Source: Polytrichum commune
Taxonomy: Eukaryota; Streptophyta; Polytrichopsida; Polytrichales; Polytrichaceae
Assembly (NCBI GenBank): GCA_950295325.1
Contig: OX485807.1
Coordinates: forward strand, 47,522,440 to 47,586,439
Direction: 5' to 3'
DNA: 64,000 nucleotides
The position numbers and the translations under genes were made by a program. Numbering within the stretch: the first letter of the stretch is position 1; each line of letters opens with the position of its first letter. Below are positions 34,308-44,666 of the stretch, piece by piece. The notes below the pieces were generated by a model. It saw nothing but the letters and a program-made list of their open reading frames with translations. It did not search any database and had not been told where the DNA came from.

Positions 34308-35081
34308 TCATTTTCTTTTGCTTTTTTTTTCTTTTGCCTCTTTTTCTTTTGCTGCAGCTTCTTTTGCTCGCATTGCTTCAACATTCCTGAAAATCTCCGC
34401 CCCGCGACTATAGCCATTCTTGGGGTGAACGCCATCAATAACACATTTTGTATTCCGTCGGCCGCCCGAATTATACGACGAAGAATTCGAATACGATGAA
34501 GTGGACTGTCTTGCATTTCTGGTCATGGAGTAGAAACGCTCCAACTCGATGGACGCACTAGACCGCATAGGTTTACGGGTGGGAGCAACCTGCAACGCGT
34601 CAACGCAAGAACACATGTGTTAGTTTAGGGAGGAAGACCCAAACGTGTCACACGATCATTTTTTAAGTGCAAAATGATTGTAATGCGCGGATAACCATGT
34701 TTTTTTGGGGGGTTGGGGGGGGTTCACCTTGTCACCGGGGGCGTTCCCGTCGGAGTTGGCGAGGAGGGGCAAAGCATCCCGCAAAGGAATAGGAAGGGTT
34801 CCACTCTTCGTAGGCCGAGCGTCCATCCGCAGCCGCCGTTGAGGTGTACTACTGCCGCCGGGCCGAGAGGGGGATGTCCGGACGCATTTGCGATTTATGC
34901 CTTTGAGCGGTGACGGGGACGCAGATCGCCGGAAGATTTGCTTGGGTGGGGGGCTATCGACGACGCCGGCGTCAAGAGGCTCCTTGGAGTAGTCGATGGT
35001 TGACGCGGCGTCGTAAACGGTCTCGTAGAAGAAGCTCCCCAAGTCTGACTCGCTGACGACGTCAATCGAGGGCTCCAAACG
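34308..35081 (-). CDS. E2 gene D: small basic protein, two visible exons
   Basis: Exon 35081-34728 (after CTCCAG) and exon 34589-34308 are joined by a phase-0 intron, donor AAG|GTGAAC and acceptor TTGCAG|GTT. The first exon holds IDVVSESD, IDYSKE and VVDSPPP. The second holds a Ser/Tyr-rich stretch, SYNSGG, GYSRGAEIFRNVEA and a long Lys/Glu tail. It matches E1 gene D exon for exon. The start is not resolved, so an upstream exon is likely. It follows the FCP1-like exon of gene A by about 150 bases. The family is not recognised. Confidence 0.65.
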
Positions 35082-36511
35082 CTGGAGCCAAAATTGGAAC
35101 AAAACAAAACCCAAGGAAAAGGGGGGAGATAGAGCGCGTGAAAATCAAGATACATATGAAGCGTAAATTACACAAAATGGGCAGGCGCATATACACACAC
35201 GCACATACAAACACACGTACTGTCTCAAATGAGCTTGTTAAATTTCGCGTGAGATAACAACTCTCTGTACAAATGGTCTCGTGGATCCAAGTATCTCTCG
35301 CCTATGGGATTATTCCTAACAAAATTGTTTACGGGAAGTCCGCTTCCCCAGAGCGCCTGGAGGTATTTACTAAGGTCTAACAAAAATCGGTCCCGAACCT
35401 TCTCGACCGTCCACGTAGGGCACACTATGAAGTTGGCCGTCGGGTTCAACATGTTCTTTGCGGCGCTGTCGTCCACCATGAGCGTGTTCCCGCGGGTGGG
35501 GCGGACGTCGTAGGGGACGCCTATCAAGGACGGTCGCTGGTCCCAAAAAATGGGCTTCAAGACCTTGAGGTATTGGGGGGAAGCAGGGTTGTTTGGTTTT
35601 TTGACGACTTTGCCGTCCTGTGTGTACAATATTCTACAGGCTTCCTGTGCTAGGACCATGCAGGGGGGCTCGATGCCCTTGAAGATGAACTCCACGACCG
35701 CATTGGTGTTCTCGGCCGTCATGGAGCTCCACACGACCACCCACCATCGTTGTTGGGCGATCTGGAGGAAGGTCCGAAGCCACGGGCGGAGGTGAACTAG
35801 CTTGCTCTTTATGAACGTGGGCGGCCCGTCGTAATTAGCATCCTCGGGCTTGCAAAAGGGCACTGTGGGGGCCCTAGGGCAATGAACGCACTGCACGAGG
35901 ACACCGTTCAGGTCTAACACCAGGAATCGTTTCTTCGGCAGCGGGGGCGGGGCGGGTAAAACCGGGGGGGCCGCCGTGCTGCCCTCTGCGCTCCTTGGAG
36001 AAGAGCGTCGGGGAGCCGCTACGCTATGCTCCGAGCCCTGCGGATACAAGCGAGAGAAAACGGTGGGCGACTTATGTCATGCTATGTCCAAACGAAGCAT
36101 TAAGGAAACGAGTGTTCTTGGTGCAAACACAAAACCAATTGATTCATTTTGGAGGGGGGTGCAACAAGGGATACAAGAGAGACAAGAGCATACAAAATAC
36201 ATTCAAACACAATATACAAGTATATAGGAGTCAAAAATGGTGATTGTATTGTATACAATGCTCTATGTACATTTTGATTGGGGGGAGCCGCGTTGAACGA
36301 TGCGTTCAAACTAGCCTACTTCTAAATCTAAGAAAATTTGAAGAGACGGGCCGCCGTGATGAAGACTTCGTCGCAAGCCGGGGTAGGTGGACGAACGAAT
36401 GGTCGGGGGGATGTGGCGAAGGGCGCGAGTGCCGGGGGGGGGGGGCGACGTGTGTGTGAGTTTAGGGTAGCTAGGGGACACGACCAAGGCAAGAAGACAA
36501 AGACCCATGGA

Positions 36512-36533
36512 GTTTGGGTCGACCGACCCAAAC
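36512..36533. repeat. E2 palindrome in gene A intron 3
   Basis: GTTTGGGTCG, centre AC, then the inverted arm, about 20 bases downstream of the donor GAG|GTAATG (36555/36554). The intron runs 36554-36038. Confidence 0.88.
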
Positions 36534-36814
36534 TGAGTGGGGTCAGTGCATTACCTCGCCTTGGTCGTGCCTTGACGACGTTGATGCCGGCATCGCCTGC
36601 GCTGCCCCACCTCTGTCACCGCCGCCTCCGACGACGACGTCAGCCGCAACCTGCTCCTGCAAAGGCTGACTGTCAGGCCTTTGTCCCAACCCAACCTCCG
36701 CATGCGCATCATGCATTGGTTCATCGACTGGGTTAGGAGTAGAGGTATCACCAGGCCCTTGCGGGCCTTCAACGTCTAACATGCCCTCGTCCACCGGGGT
36801 CTGGTCGGGGACGG

Positions 36815-36905
36815 GGTTTGGGTCGGCCGACCCAAACCCTACTGCTTCGCGAGCGTCGCTCTGGGACGCTGCAACGTCGGCACTGTTTGGGTCGGACGAC
36901 CCAAA
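36815..36905 (-). repeat. Two exonic E2 palindromes in gene A
   Basis: Sites at 36815-36836 and 36884-36905 are read in frame as Gly-Phe-Gly-Ser-Ala-Asp-Pro-Asn and Met-Phe-Gly-Ser-Ser-Asp-Pro-Asn, within the Pro-rich linker before the FCP1-like exon. E1 has two sites of its own type in the same linker. Confidence 0.88.
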
Positions 36906-37185
36906 CATGTGGGGGTCGTCCCGCTGGTGGTGTGGGGGCGAGAGGATGGGAGGCCGGAGCGGCGGGGGCGCCAACGAGCTGGACGCACCGGGGACGCGCC
37001 AAAGGTTGCGGTCGTCCACCTGCTGGACGGGCGCGTAAGGATGGGCGTGCGGCTGCAGCAACTGTGCGAAGCTGAAGGAATGCTGCAGCGTGGGCCGCGG
37101 GGCGATATCCTGTGGCGGGAAGCCTGCGGGCAAGTGCGGGAATGAACTCGGGGGAGCCATCACCAATCCCTGCGCCAGCATGCCC

Positions 37186-37905
37186 CTCAGGGGGTGCACT
37201 GTACTAAACATGTACGAGTATATGTGAGTGCACAGAAGGGGTATTGATTTGGATTTTGCCGTATTACGTATACATATGGTATACGTGTTATAATTTATAG
37301 TTACGTACATATATGGAAGGCCTTTAAAAAATATACAATAATTGTACTTGTATGGTATTGTTACTATACTACATATCATAAGTTTTCATATTGGATGCGG
37401 AGGAAGTTTTGTAATCGTTGGGTGCAGTATAGGGATCCAATTGACTTGATGAACCGTCCATCAAACGTGGAGATTGGTTTATGTTGGTATCAAAAAGGGG
37501 CTAACAACAAGTGGACATATGATCTTACTGATCATTTGATGGTAGACTTAGAGACAATAATTAATTGCATTGGCTACAATGACACATATTGGTGAATCAA
37601 ATGTTTATGAGTTACATCCGGGAGATGAAAAAGTTTTCAACGACTTTGCTGATGAAAGCTAGGATATTTTGTTATACATATTATAGGGGTTGATTATTGT
37701 TCAAAAGTATATTTGTATACTTATGTTAATGACTATATATGAATGGATGTTTTTTTGTGTATACATATTATCACTTGTATATTTATTGTTGCAATTGTAT
37801 GTGTATTACTTCATTTCACAAAAAATAACTTGTATATAGGGGGTTTTTAGAGGATGCAGTGAACGCACGTGATTCTAGGTTTTAATGAAATGTGCACCCC
37901 CCGAG
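37186..37905. mobile_element. hAT-like MITE (720 bp) in exon 3 of E2 gene A
   Basis: The termini are CTCAGGGGGTGCAC and, inverted, CTCGGGGGGTGCAC, flanked by the 8-bp duplication GCATGCCC (37178-37185 and 37906-37913). Removing it with one duplication restores the exon 3 frame at Gln-Gly-Met-Leu-Ala-Gln. The interior is AT-rich; an open frame at 37395-37595 (starting MRRKFCNRWVQYRD) may be a captured gene fragment that I do not recognise. Confidence 0.88.
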
Positions 37906-38829
37906 GCATGCCCTGGATCACTTGCGTGATGAGCTCCGCTTGGGACGGAGTTTGGGCCATCGCCCTTTGCCGCTCCTGCTCCAACAGGAGAGCCCTCAAC
38001 TCCGCCACTTCGTTGCGGACCGAGGGTTCCTCGGCGGCAGCCCTCTGCAGTCGCACACGCTGCTCCTCGTCTCGGAGCATTTTTGCGTTCGCCTCCTCCA
38101 CGGTGAGGACCTCCGGTTTCACCCTCACATTCCCGGCGAACGCTCTAGGGGAGGCAGGATCCGACCTCAGCCTCTTGGCGAGTTCCATGTCGTCCTCGTC
38201 CTCTGAGCTTATTGCGATTGTCTCCTCCACCGCATAGTCCCCGTACAGCTTCTTCCCCTTCATCCTTCTCCGCTCCCTGAAGGTGGCCGTTGCGTCCCTC
38301 GAGTACATGTCCTTCGCGTCGTCCACCGTCAACGCGGGCACCAGCCTGCTTTGCGGCGTGGCAGGCCGCATGGCCTTCTTCCGCTGAGGGGCCTCGGATT
38401 CTTGAGTGAATCCTGTTGCCCCTTCCTCCACCTCCCCCTCCACTTTCTCTGCTTCCTCCTCCTCCTCCTCCTCCTCCCCAACCTCGCCACCTGCTCCCAT
38501 CGACGGATTGCCCGGATGCAACCCGATGAGCGGCTCTGGCAATTGAACGGGGGCACGCATGGCGAATTCACCCGGGTTGATTCGCCTCGCCATATCCAAA
38601 GGATTCTCGCCCCCCTCGACTATCTCTTCAACGTAGGATCCGGGTATCCAGTCAAGGATGTCCATTTTCTTGGCCAGTGCCTTCTGGGTCCTGTAAAATT
38701 GAACATCGGCATCCTCCACATAGGAGTAGATGTTCAACCCAGACATCTGCACAATCCAAATCAATAGTATTAGTATAAACTAATGAAGAGTAAGGAAAAA
38801 TGACATCCAAAATAAAATAAGAATAGTTA

Positions 38830-39029
38830 GTTTGGGTCGAGCGACCCAAACTATGGGCATACCCAGTTTGGGTCGCTCGACCCAAACTAGGGCGTGCACA
38901 GTTTGGGTCGCTCGACCCAAACTAGGGCATGCACAGTTTGGGTCGAGCGACCCAAACTATGGGCATACCCAGTTTGGGTCGCTCGACCCAAACTAGGGGC
39001 AAACACAATTTGGATCGCTCGACCCAAAC
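38830..39029. repeat. Six E2 palindromes in gene A intron 2
   Basis: Sites start at 38830, 38866, 38901, 38936, 38972 and 39008 (the last with a changed arm), about 35-36 bases apart, within intron 39063-38747. Centres are AG, CT, CT, AG, CT and CT. Confidence 0.9.
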
Positions 39030-40456
39030 CGTCCGTATAGGGCTTTCAGGGTTCTTTGCTTACCATTGCTGCAAAAATCGGTTTGGATCCCCCGAAAACG
39101 TTGAAGATGCAGTCCCCTCTCTTAGTGAGGGTCCTCATCATCCGCAGGTAGAATTCCATGAGCAGCTCATCCGCGGGGTAGTTGGCGTACTTCGCCTCGT
39201 CATACAAGCTCCTGCTGGTACCCAACCCTTCTTGGACTTGGAAGAGCTTTTCCATCCTGGCTATAGGATGGTTGGGCACCTTAAGTAGATCAGCTTTGTA
39301 CACGAAGTACAAGCACAACACGTTGACGATCTTCGTCTTCTTGTCTTTCAACGTGCTGTACGCCCCCTCCGCCGGTGCAGCAACGTAGTGAGATTTCGAG
39401 ACGGCATACTCCGGCTGCAATTTGCGCACGATCTCGTAAACCTGCTCTGCCCTCCTGTCCTCGACAATCCAGAGCCAGACGTCGACCTCCCTGAATTTGG
39501 GGCTGGCGTAGTCCACGAACTTCGACAAGAAAGCATCGTAAAAAGGGGTGCTCATAGTCCCCTCGAATGAGGCTCCAGGGATATTCCTGAAGTCTATCAT
39601 TCCGAAGGGGAAGCGGTCCCCAGCTTTAGTCCTGATCGCCTTCCTGGACTCAGAGCCCGGCAACCTTGGATCCTGAGAGGCTCGACGGTGACCATGTTGA
39701 ATTGCGCATCGCCTTCGAAACTGACGATCTTCTTCTCCTTTATGAAGTTGGAGAAGGCCCACGCTGAGTGTTCGGGAAGCACCCGGTTCCTCCCCCCCTT
39801 CACGAGCTTGGATCTGAGGAAGTCGTCTCCCGCCTCCCTCATGAGTGCCGCCATGGACGCACTGGTGAACTTATATTCGGCTTTGAAGGCCCTCCAGTGC
39901 GCCTCGTCGACCTCTCCGTCCACGATGAGCTTCTTCTCGGGCACCAGCTTGTGCAGCTCTTGGACGATGGTCGTCTTCTTCTTCCTGTTCTCCGTCCATT
40001 CCTTCATGGTGTAGCATGAAGGGATGAAGATCTTGGGTTTGGTGAAGACGATCTTGGGGTGGACCCAACATCTCTTCGCCGTCGTCTCCACGTGTAGGAT
40101 GTGGGACGCCGCTTTTCCCATCTCTGTCTCGGAAAGACCTTGAAGCGCTCTGAAGAACTCCCTCACCAGAGGCTTCATTTGCTTGAAGCGCGTAGTCTGG
40201 TTGAAGACCATGCCGGTGTCGGGGTCCATAAGGTCCCCCGTCTCGTGTTTTTCAAAAACACTCCTCCATTTTCCCCACACGGAGTCGGACGCGGTGATCA
40301 AATATATTTCTCCTCGCAACTCGTTATACTTTTTTTGCTTGTGGCTAGCATTGTCTATCGAGGAGAATTTATTGATCATCTGATATTTGAAGTCCTGCAC
40401 ACGTAGCCAACAATTCATGTTAGACAACATCTCATGGAATAACAAATGAAACAGCA

Positions 40457-40592
40457 GTTTGGGTCGATCGACCCAAACTATAAACCTGGTAAAGACAACA
40501 AAGCCATGCAAGAGTTTGGGTCGAGCGACCCAAACTATGAATTTGTTGAAGACACTAAAACAATGAAAGAGTTTGGGTCGGTCGACCCAAAC
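40457..40592. repeat. Three E2 palindromes in gene A intron 1
   Basis: Sites 40457-40478 (centre AT), 40514-40535 (AG) and 40571-40592 (GT) are spaced 57 bases apart inside intron 40600-40395. Confidence 0.9.
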
Positions 40593-41926
40593 ATACTCAC
40601 CTCCCATTTGGGGTTCTTATCTTTAGCATTCTCCCTTTCCCTGGGAGGCCTGCCATAAAACTCCCACACCTCCCTCGAGGCCATGATGTTTCTGATCCAC
40701 GATGCCTGATAGGCCCTCTTTTTGTTCCCCATGTTGAAGAACCTGGAGATGTCGCTGAGGACCGTCTCGTTGTCCGACCAAACCACCAAAGCCTTCCAAA
40801 CTTTTAGTTTCTCCTTCTGGTTGTTCGGGTCGTTCCACTCGGTCATCAGCTGGATTTTTTTTGATGCCTCCACACTGTGCTGCCCGTCAATCAACCAGAA
40901 GTCTCCTTTGGAGATTGTCGGCCACATATCAGGCGTCGGCATTCTCTTCAACCCTTGTGGCATGACAACAATCGTCTGCCTGTCGTCCTTGAACTGCCCG
41001 CCCAAGATTTGAGCGACCATCCAGTCGACGTAGGCGTCCTCCTTGGCTCGGACACATTTCTCGGGTGGCGCAAGGTGGCACTGCGCAATGTTGACCTCGA
41101 ACTTGAAGTCCCTGCCCATGAAGAAGCAGTGCAGGCATTTTGTTTCGAAGTTGGTGTTTATTTTTTGTATTTCGCCTGCATCCACTTCCTGGCCAGGCTT
41201 CGGCATCCGGAGCTTCGGGGAAACAGGCTCGTCAGTCATCACCGATGACTCTCTTCCCCTCTTGGAAGGGGTCGTTTCACGGCTTGTTGATGGCGTTGGC
41301 GTTTCGCTATCAGCCGGCGTTGTTGTAGTACTTGTCCGTCTCGACTCTACAGGGACCGCCCGCGGTTTCCTCACAGTTTGTGGTCTTGAGGACCCTGCGC
41401 CTTCTTCCGTCGGTGCCTTCCGCCTCACAGGCTGTTGTGTCTTGGGTTTGCTTTGCAGCGCCTTGTTTAGAACCGTGATAGCCTGTTTTAACTTCGTGAA
41501 CCTGCTCGCAACCTTCGTGTTGGTTACACTGCCATCTATGAATATGGCCTCCGGTTGTATGGTTTCAGGGTCGACGCAGGTCTCCTTGGCGTACAGGGGG
41601 TCGAAGGGCTCGGAGAACTGGTGCATGAACATGTCGACGTTCTGCACGGCGGAGTTCTCCAGTATGACGTCTACATAGTCCCCGAGAGACTGGACAGACG
41701 CAACCTCCCATCCCGTCAGCGTTGCCCAGGTGTGCTGCTCGTGGGTCCCCACCTTCACCACGAATAGCAGCTTGAACATGGATGCCTTCACCACCTGAAC
41801 GGACCATGCCAGAACGACGCCATCTTTTGGGACGTAAGAATCGTCCTGTGGAGTTTCATACTCCTGCCAAAGGTGGTCTGGCGCGAGCATGAACCACCTT
41901 TCACCTGGTCTCTTTTTAGGGGCCAT

Positions 41927-43239
41927 CTGCAACCCAAGAAATCAAAACTGTGAGTTTCGGTCGATCGACCCAAAGTATTGCAATGTGCATTTAACATTTG
42001 GAGGATTGACCCAAACATTACTTAATTTTCAAAGTCGTTTTAAAAGATCTTTTAGATTTTAAATTGTGGTTTAGGTGGTCACCCTGCAATGTTTGAGTCG
42101 AGCGACCCAAACATGATGAGGCTGCAAATTTATGTAGTTTAACCGATTCATTTCAGACTGCAATGTTTGGGTCGAACGACCCAAACATTTACTTAATTTT
42201 CAAAGTTCTTTTATATTTTACAATGTGTTTTAGTTCTTCTCCGTGTAATGTTTGGGTCGACCGACCGAAACATGTTAGGCTGTAAATTTAGGTATCTCAA
42301 CCCAATCATTTCAGACTGCATTGTTTGGATCGCACGACCCAAACATTTACTTAATTTTGAATGTTCTTTTATATTTTACAATGTGGTTTGTTCTTCTCCC
42401 TGTAATGTTTGGGTCGAGCGACCCAAACATGATGAGGCTGCAAATTTAGGAAGCTCAACCCATTCATTTCAGACTGCAATGTTTGGGTCGAACGACCCAA
42501 ACATTTACTTCATTTTCAAAGTTCTTTTATATTTTACTATGTGGTTTGTTCTTCTCCCTGTAATGTTTGGGTCAAGCGACCCAAACATGATGAGGCTGCA
42601 AATTTAGGTAGCTCAACCCATTCATTTCAGACTGCAATGTTTGGGTCGAACGACCCAAACACTTACTTCATTTTCAAAGTTCTTTTATATTTTACAATGT
42701 GGTTTGTTCTTCTCCCTGTAATGTTTGGGTCGAGCGACCCAAACATGATGAGGCTGCAAGTTTAGGAAGCTCAACCCATTCATTTCATAATGCAATGTTT
42801 GGGTCAAACGACCCAAACATTTACTTCATTTTCAAAGTTCTTTTATATTTTACAATGTGGTTTAGTTCTTCTCCCTGTAATGTTTGGGTCGAGCGACCCA
42901 AACATAATGAGGCTCCAATGTTTGGGTCGCTCGACCCAAACAAGAGGCTGCAATGTTTGGGTCGCTCGACCCAAACAAGACGCTGCAATGTTTGGGTCGC
43001 TCGACCCAAACAAGACGCTGCAATGTTTGGGTCGATCAACCCAAACATTTAGTTCATTTTAGGCTGCAATTCAAATATTTATTATATTTTAATATGAGTT
43101 TGGGTCGTCTCCCCAAACTACTGTGTTTCCAGATGCATGTTTAATGCTTCGGCAACATATACAATGCTTATGCATTGTATATGTAACAGGAACCTAAAGG
43201 GAATGATGCAAATTGTGTGCACTGATGCAAATTGCTTAC
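41927..43239 (-). other. 5'-leader intron of E2 gene A with about 17 palindromes
   Basis: The donor is AAG|GTAAGC at 43240/43239 and the acceptor GGTTGCAG at 41927, immediately before the ATG. Palindromes run from 41954 to 43045. From about 42090 to 42900 they sit two per unit in a 158-bp tandem repeat (about five units). Then five sites follow at 35-base spacing (42884-43045). Several arms carry single changes, for example GTTTCGGTCG. Confidence 0.8.
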
Positions 43240-43240
43240 C

Positions 43241-43900
43241 TTGTCTTTCAAACTCTTGAAAGCTGCTCTCACAATCTACTTCTTACAACCAGACTCAGAA
43301 ACTCTGTTGTGGCACTAAAGAACAACTCTCACAAAGACCTCAGAAACACAATGAATCTCTCAAGCACCCTAAAACTTTCTCACAAACCCCCTGATTCTTG
43401 CAAACTCAGGCCTAATTTGAAAGACCTCTACCTTTCTATCACACTCGACCGTGCTCACTTCTACTCAACCTAAAATCACTCCATGCATGAAATTTACAAA
43501 ACAAGTAAGGAGTTCAACACAATAAACCGCTCCGAACTCACTCAAAGCTAACACTCTGGACCAAGAAGAGAGAATAACAAGAGGAAGACAATAACAAGAG
43601 GAATAGAATGAGAGAAGAGGAGGAGAAGCATCAGAGAGGAGGACAGGAATGAAGGAGAAAGAAGAATGAAAGGAAGCGGCGCGACCAAGACAAAAGCAAA
43701 AGGTGCGAAAGGAAGCGCTTGGCGCGGCGCTATGGAAAGCGGCGGCGGCGTTTCCAAGAGCGGTGCTTGGCGCGGAGGAAGAGAGGAAGAAAAAGAGAGA
43801 AAGAAAAAAGAGGAGGGGAGAGAAGGAGAGAGCGGAAGGGGTCACCCTAAACCCTCGAATCCGGGCCATTAGATTGCGCCGGGCCCATCAACGGCTCAGA
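43241..43900 (-). promoter_or_regulatory. Probable promoter and untranslated exon of E2 gene A
   Basis: On the minus strand a GC-rich block (about 43940-43840) and a long pyrimidine-rich tract (43860-43555) precede a leader that ends at the 43240 donor. A TTTAGGG unit lies at about 43855. The layout resembles 24360-25025 in E1. Confidence 0.45.
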
Positions 43901-44617
43901 AGCCTCGCGGGCCAACACCCTACCAGGTGTCGACACCTCCTTGGTTAAGGTGGTTGCCCGCGAGGCTTGTGGTGTTGACACCTGCCACCCTAGGCAGATT
44001 GCCTTCCTGGTTGTCCTTGCCCCTAGGTGCGGGACATAGGAGGGCCGGCGCCTCTCTTGGCCGCCCGGCCCCGGCCTTCTAACCCGCTATTCATTAGCGG
44101 CAATTCAATACCAGTCAAAAACCTACGTGGACTAAGGTATTCCACAAAATTAACACCATCGCCAACTCATATTTTAATGGTGTTCAATTGAATGATCACC
44201 CGTTGGAATTGATAACATCGTAGAATGTAGCCATTATCGTTTTGGTGTATGAATAATGTAATTTATGGAATCATATGAGAGTGTTACAAAGTCTAAGAGG
44301 AGTAAGTCATAATTATATTGCAATCCACAAAGGCAATTACACGGTGCAATAATATAAATATGGTAACCATTCACATGGTTAACAGTTTAGGATTATGTAT
44401 TGTAATTTATATGATGGTTGTTGGTAGAGGACAATGCTCTAGTCTATAATGGATACCCTAACAAGTAGCATTAGAGTGAACATTAATATATGTACTTAGA
44501 AGTTCACATTTGAAGTACATGGGAGAAACAAATGATTACAAATGTATCTACTGCAACCCCATGGAGTTCACATATCATATGAAGTCATTTAAACACTCAA
44601 TTTGATGTTTGATGATG

Positions 44618-44666
44618 CCTAAACCCTAAACCCTAAACCCTAAACCCTAAACCCTAAACCCTAAAC
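44618..44666 (-). repeat. Interstitial telomere-type repeat, CCCTAAA strand
   Basis: About seven tandem CCCTAAA units. The G-rich strand reads toward gene A, as at 23305 in E1. Confidence 0.95.

Larger units (their letters stand above)
35225..41926 (-). pseudogene. E2 gene A: ParB-like / linker / FCP1-like fusion, broken by one frameshift and a MITE
   Basis: Exons are 41926-40601, 40394-39064, 38746-36555 (with a MITE at 37186-37905) and 36037-35225, all phase 0. The ATG directly follows a splice acceptor, as in E1. Exon 1 (442 codons, intact) has FWLIDGQHSVEAS near 40900-40865. Exon 2 is one base short (1331 bp): the frame shifts near 39660-39690. Exon 3 without the MITE is 1464 bp and open, with a Glu-rich run, a helical stretch and a Pro-rich linker with two in-frame palindromes. 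Exon 4 is the FCP1-like HAD domain (LDLNGVL, VWSSM, LMVDDSAAK), again with Asn in place of the second motif-I Asp, ending FNKLI like E1. The intact product would be about 1645 aa. Function unknown. Confidence 0.8.

Noticed and set aside
25854-41926. Gene A as horizontally acquired bacterial ParB
   Set aside because: Only a short motif is shared, the gene has several spliceosomal introns, and the remaining domains look eukaryotic.
44618-44666. A true chromosome end
   Set aside because: Only about seven units, embedded within an intact element with sequence on both sides; interstitial.
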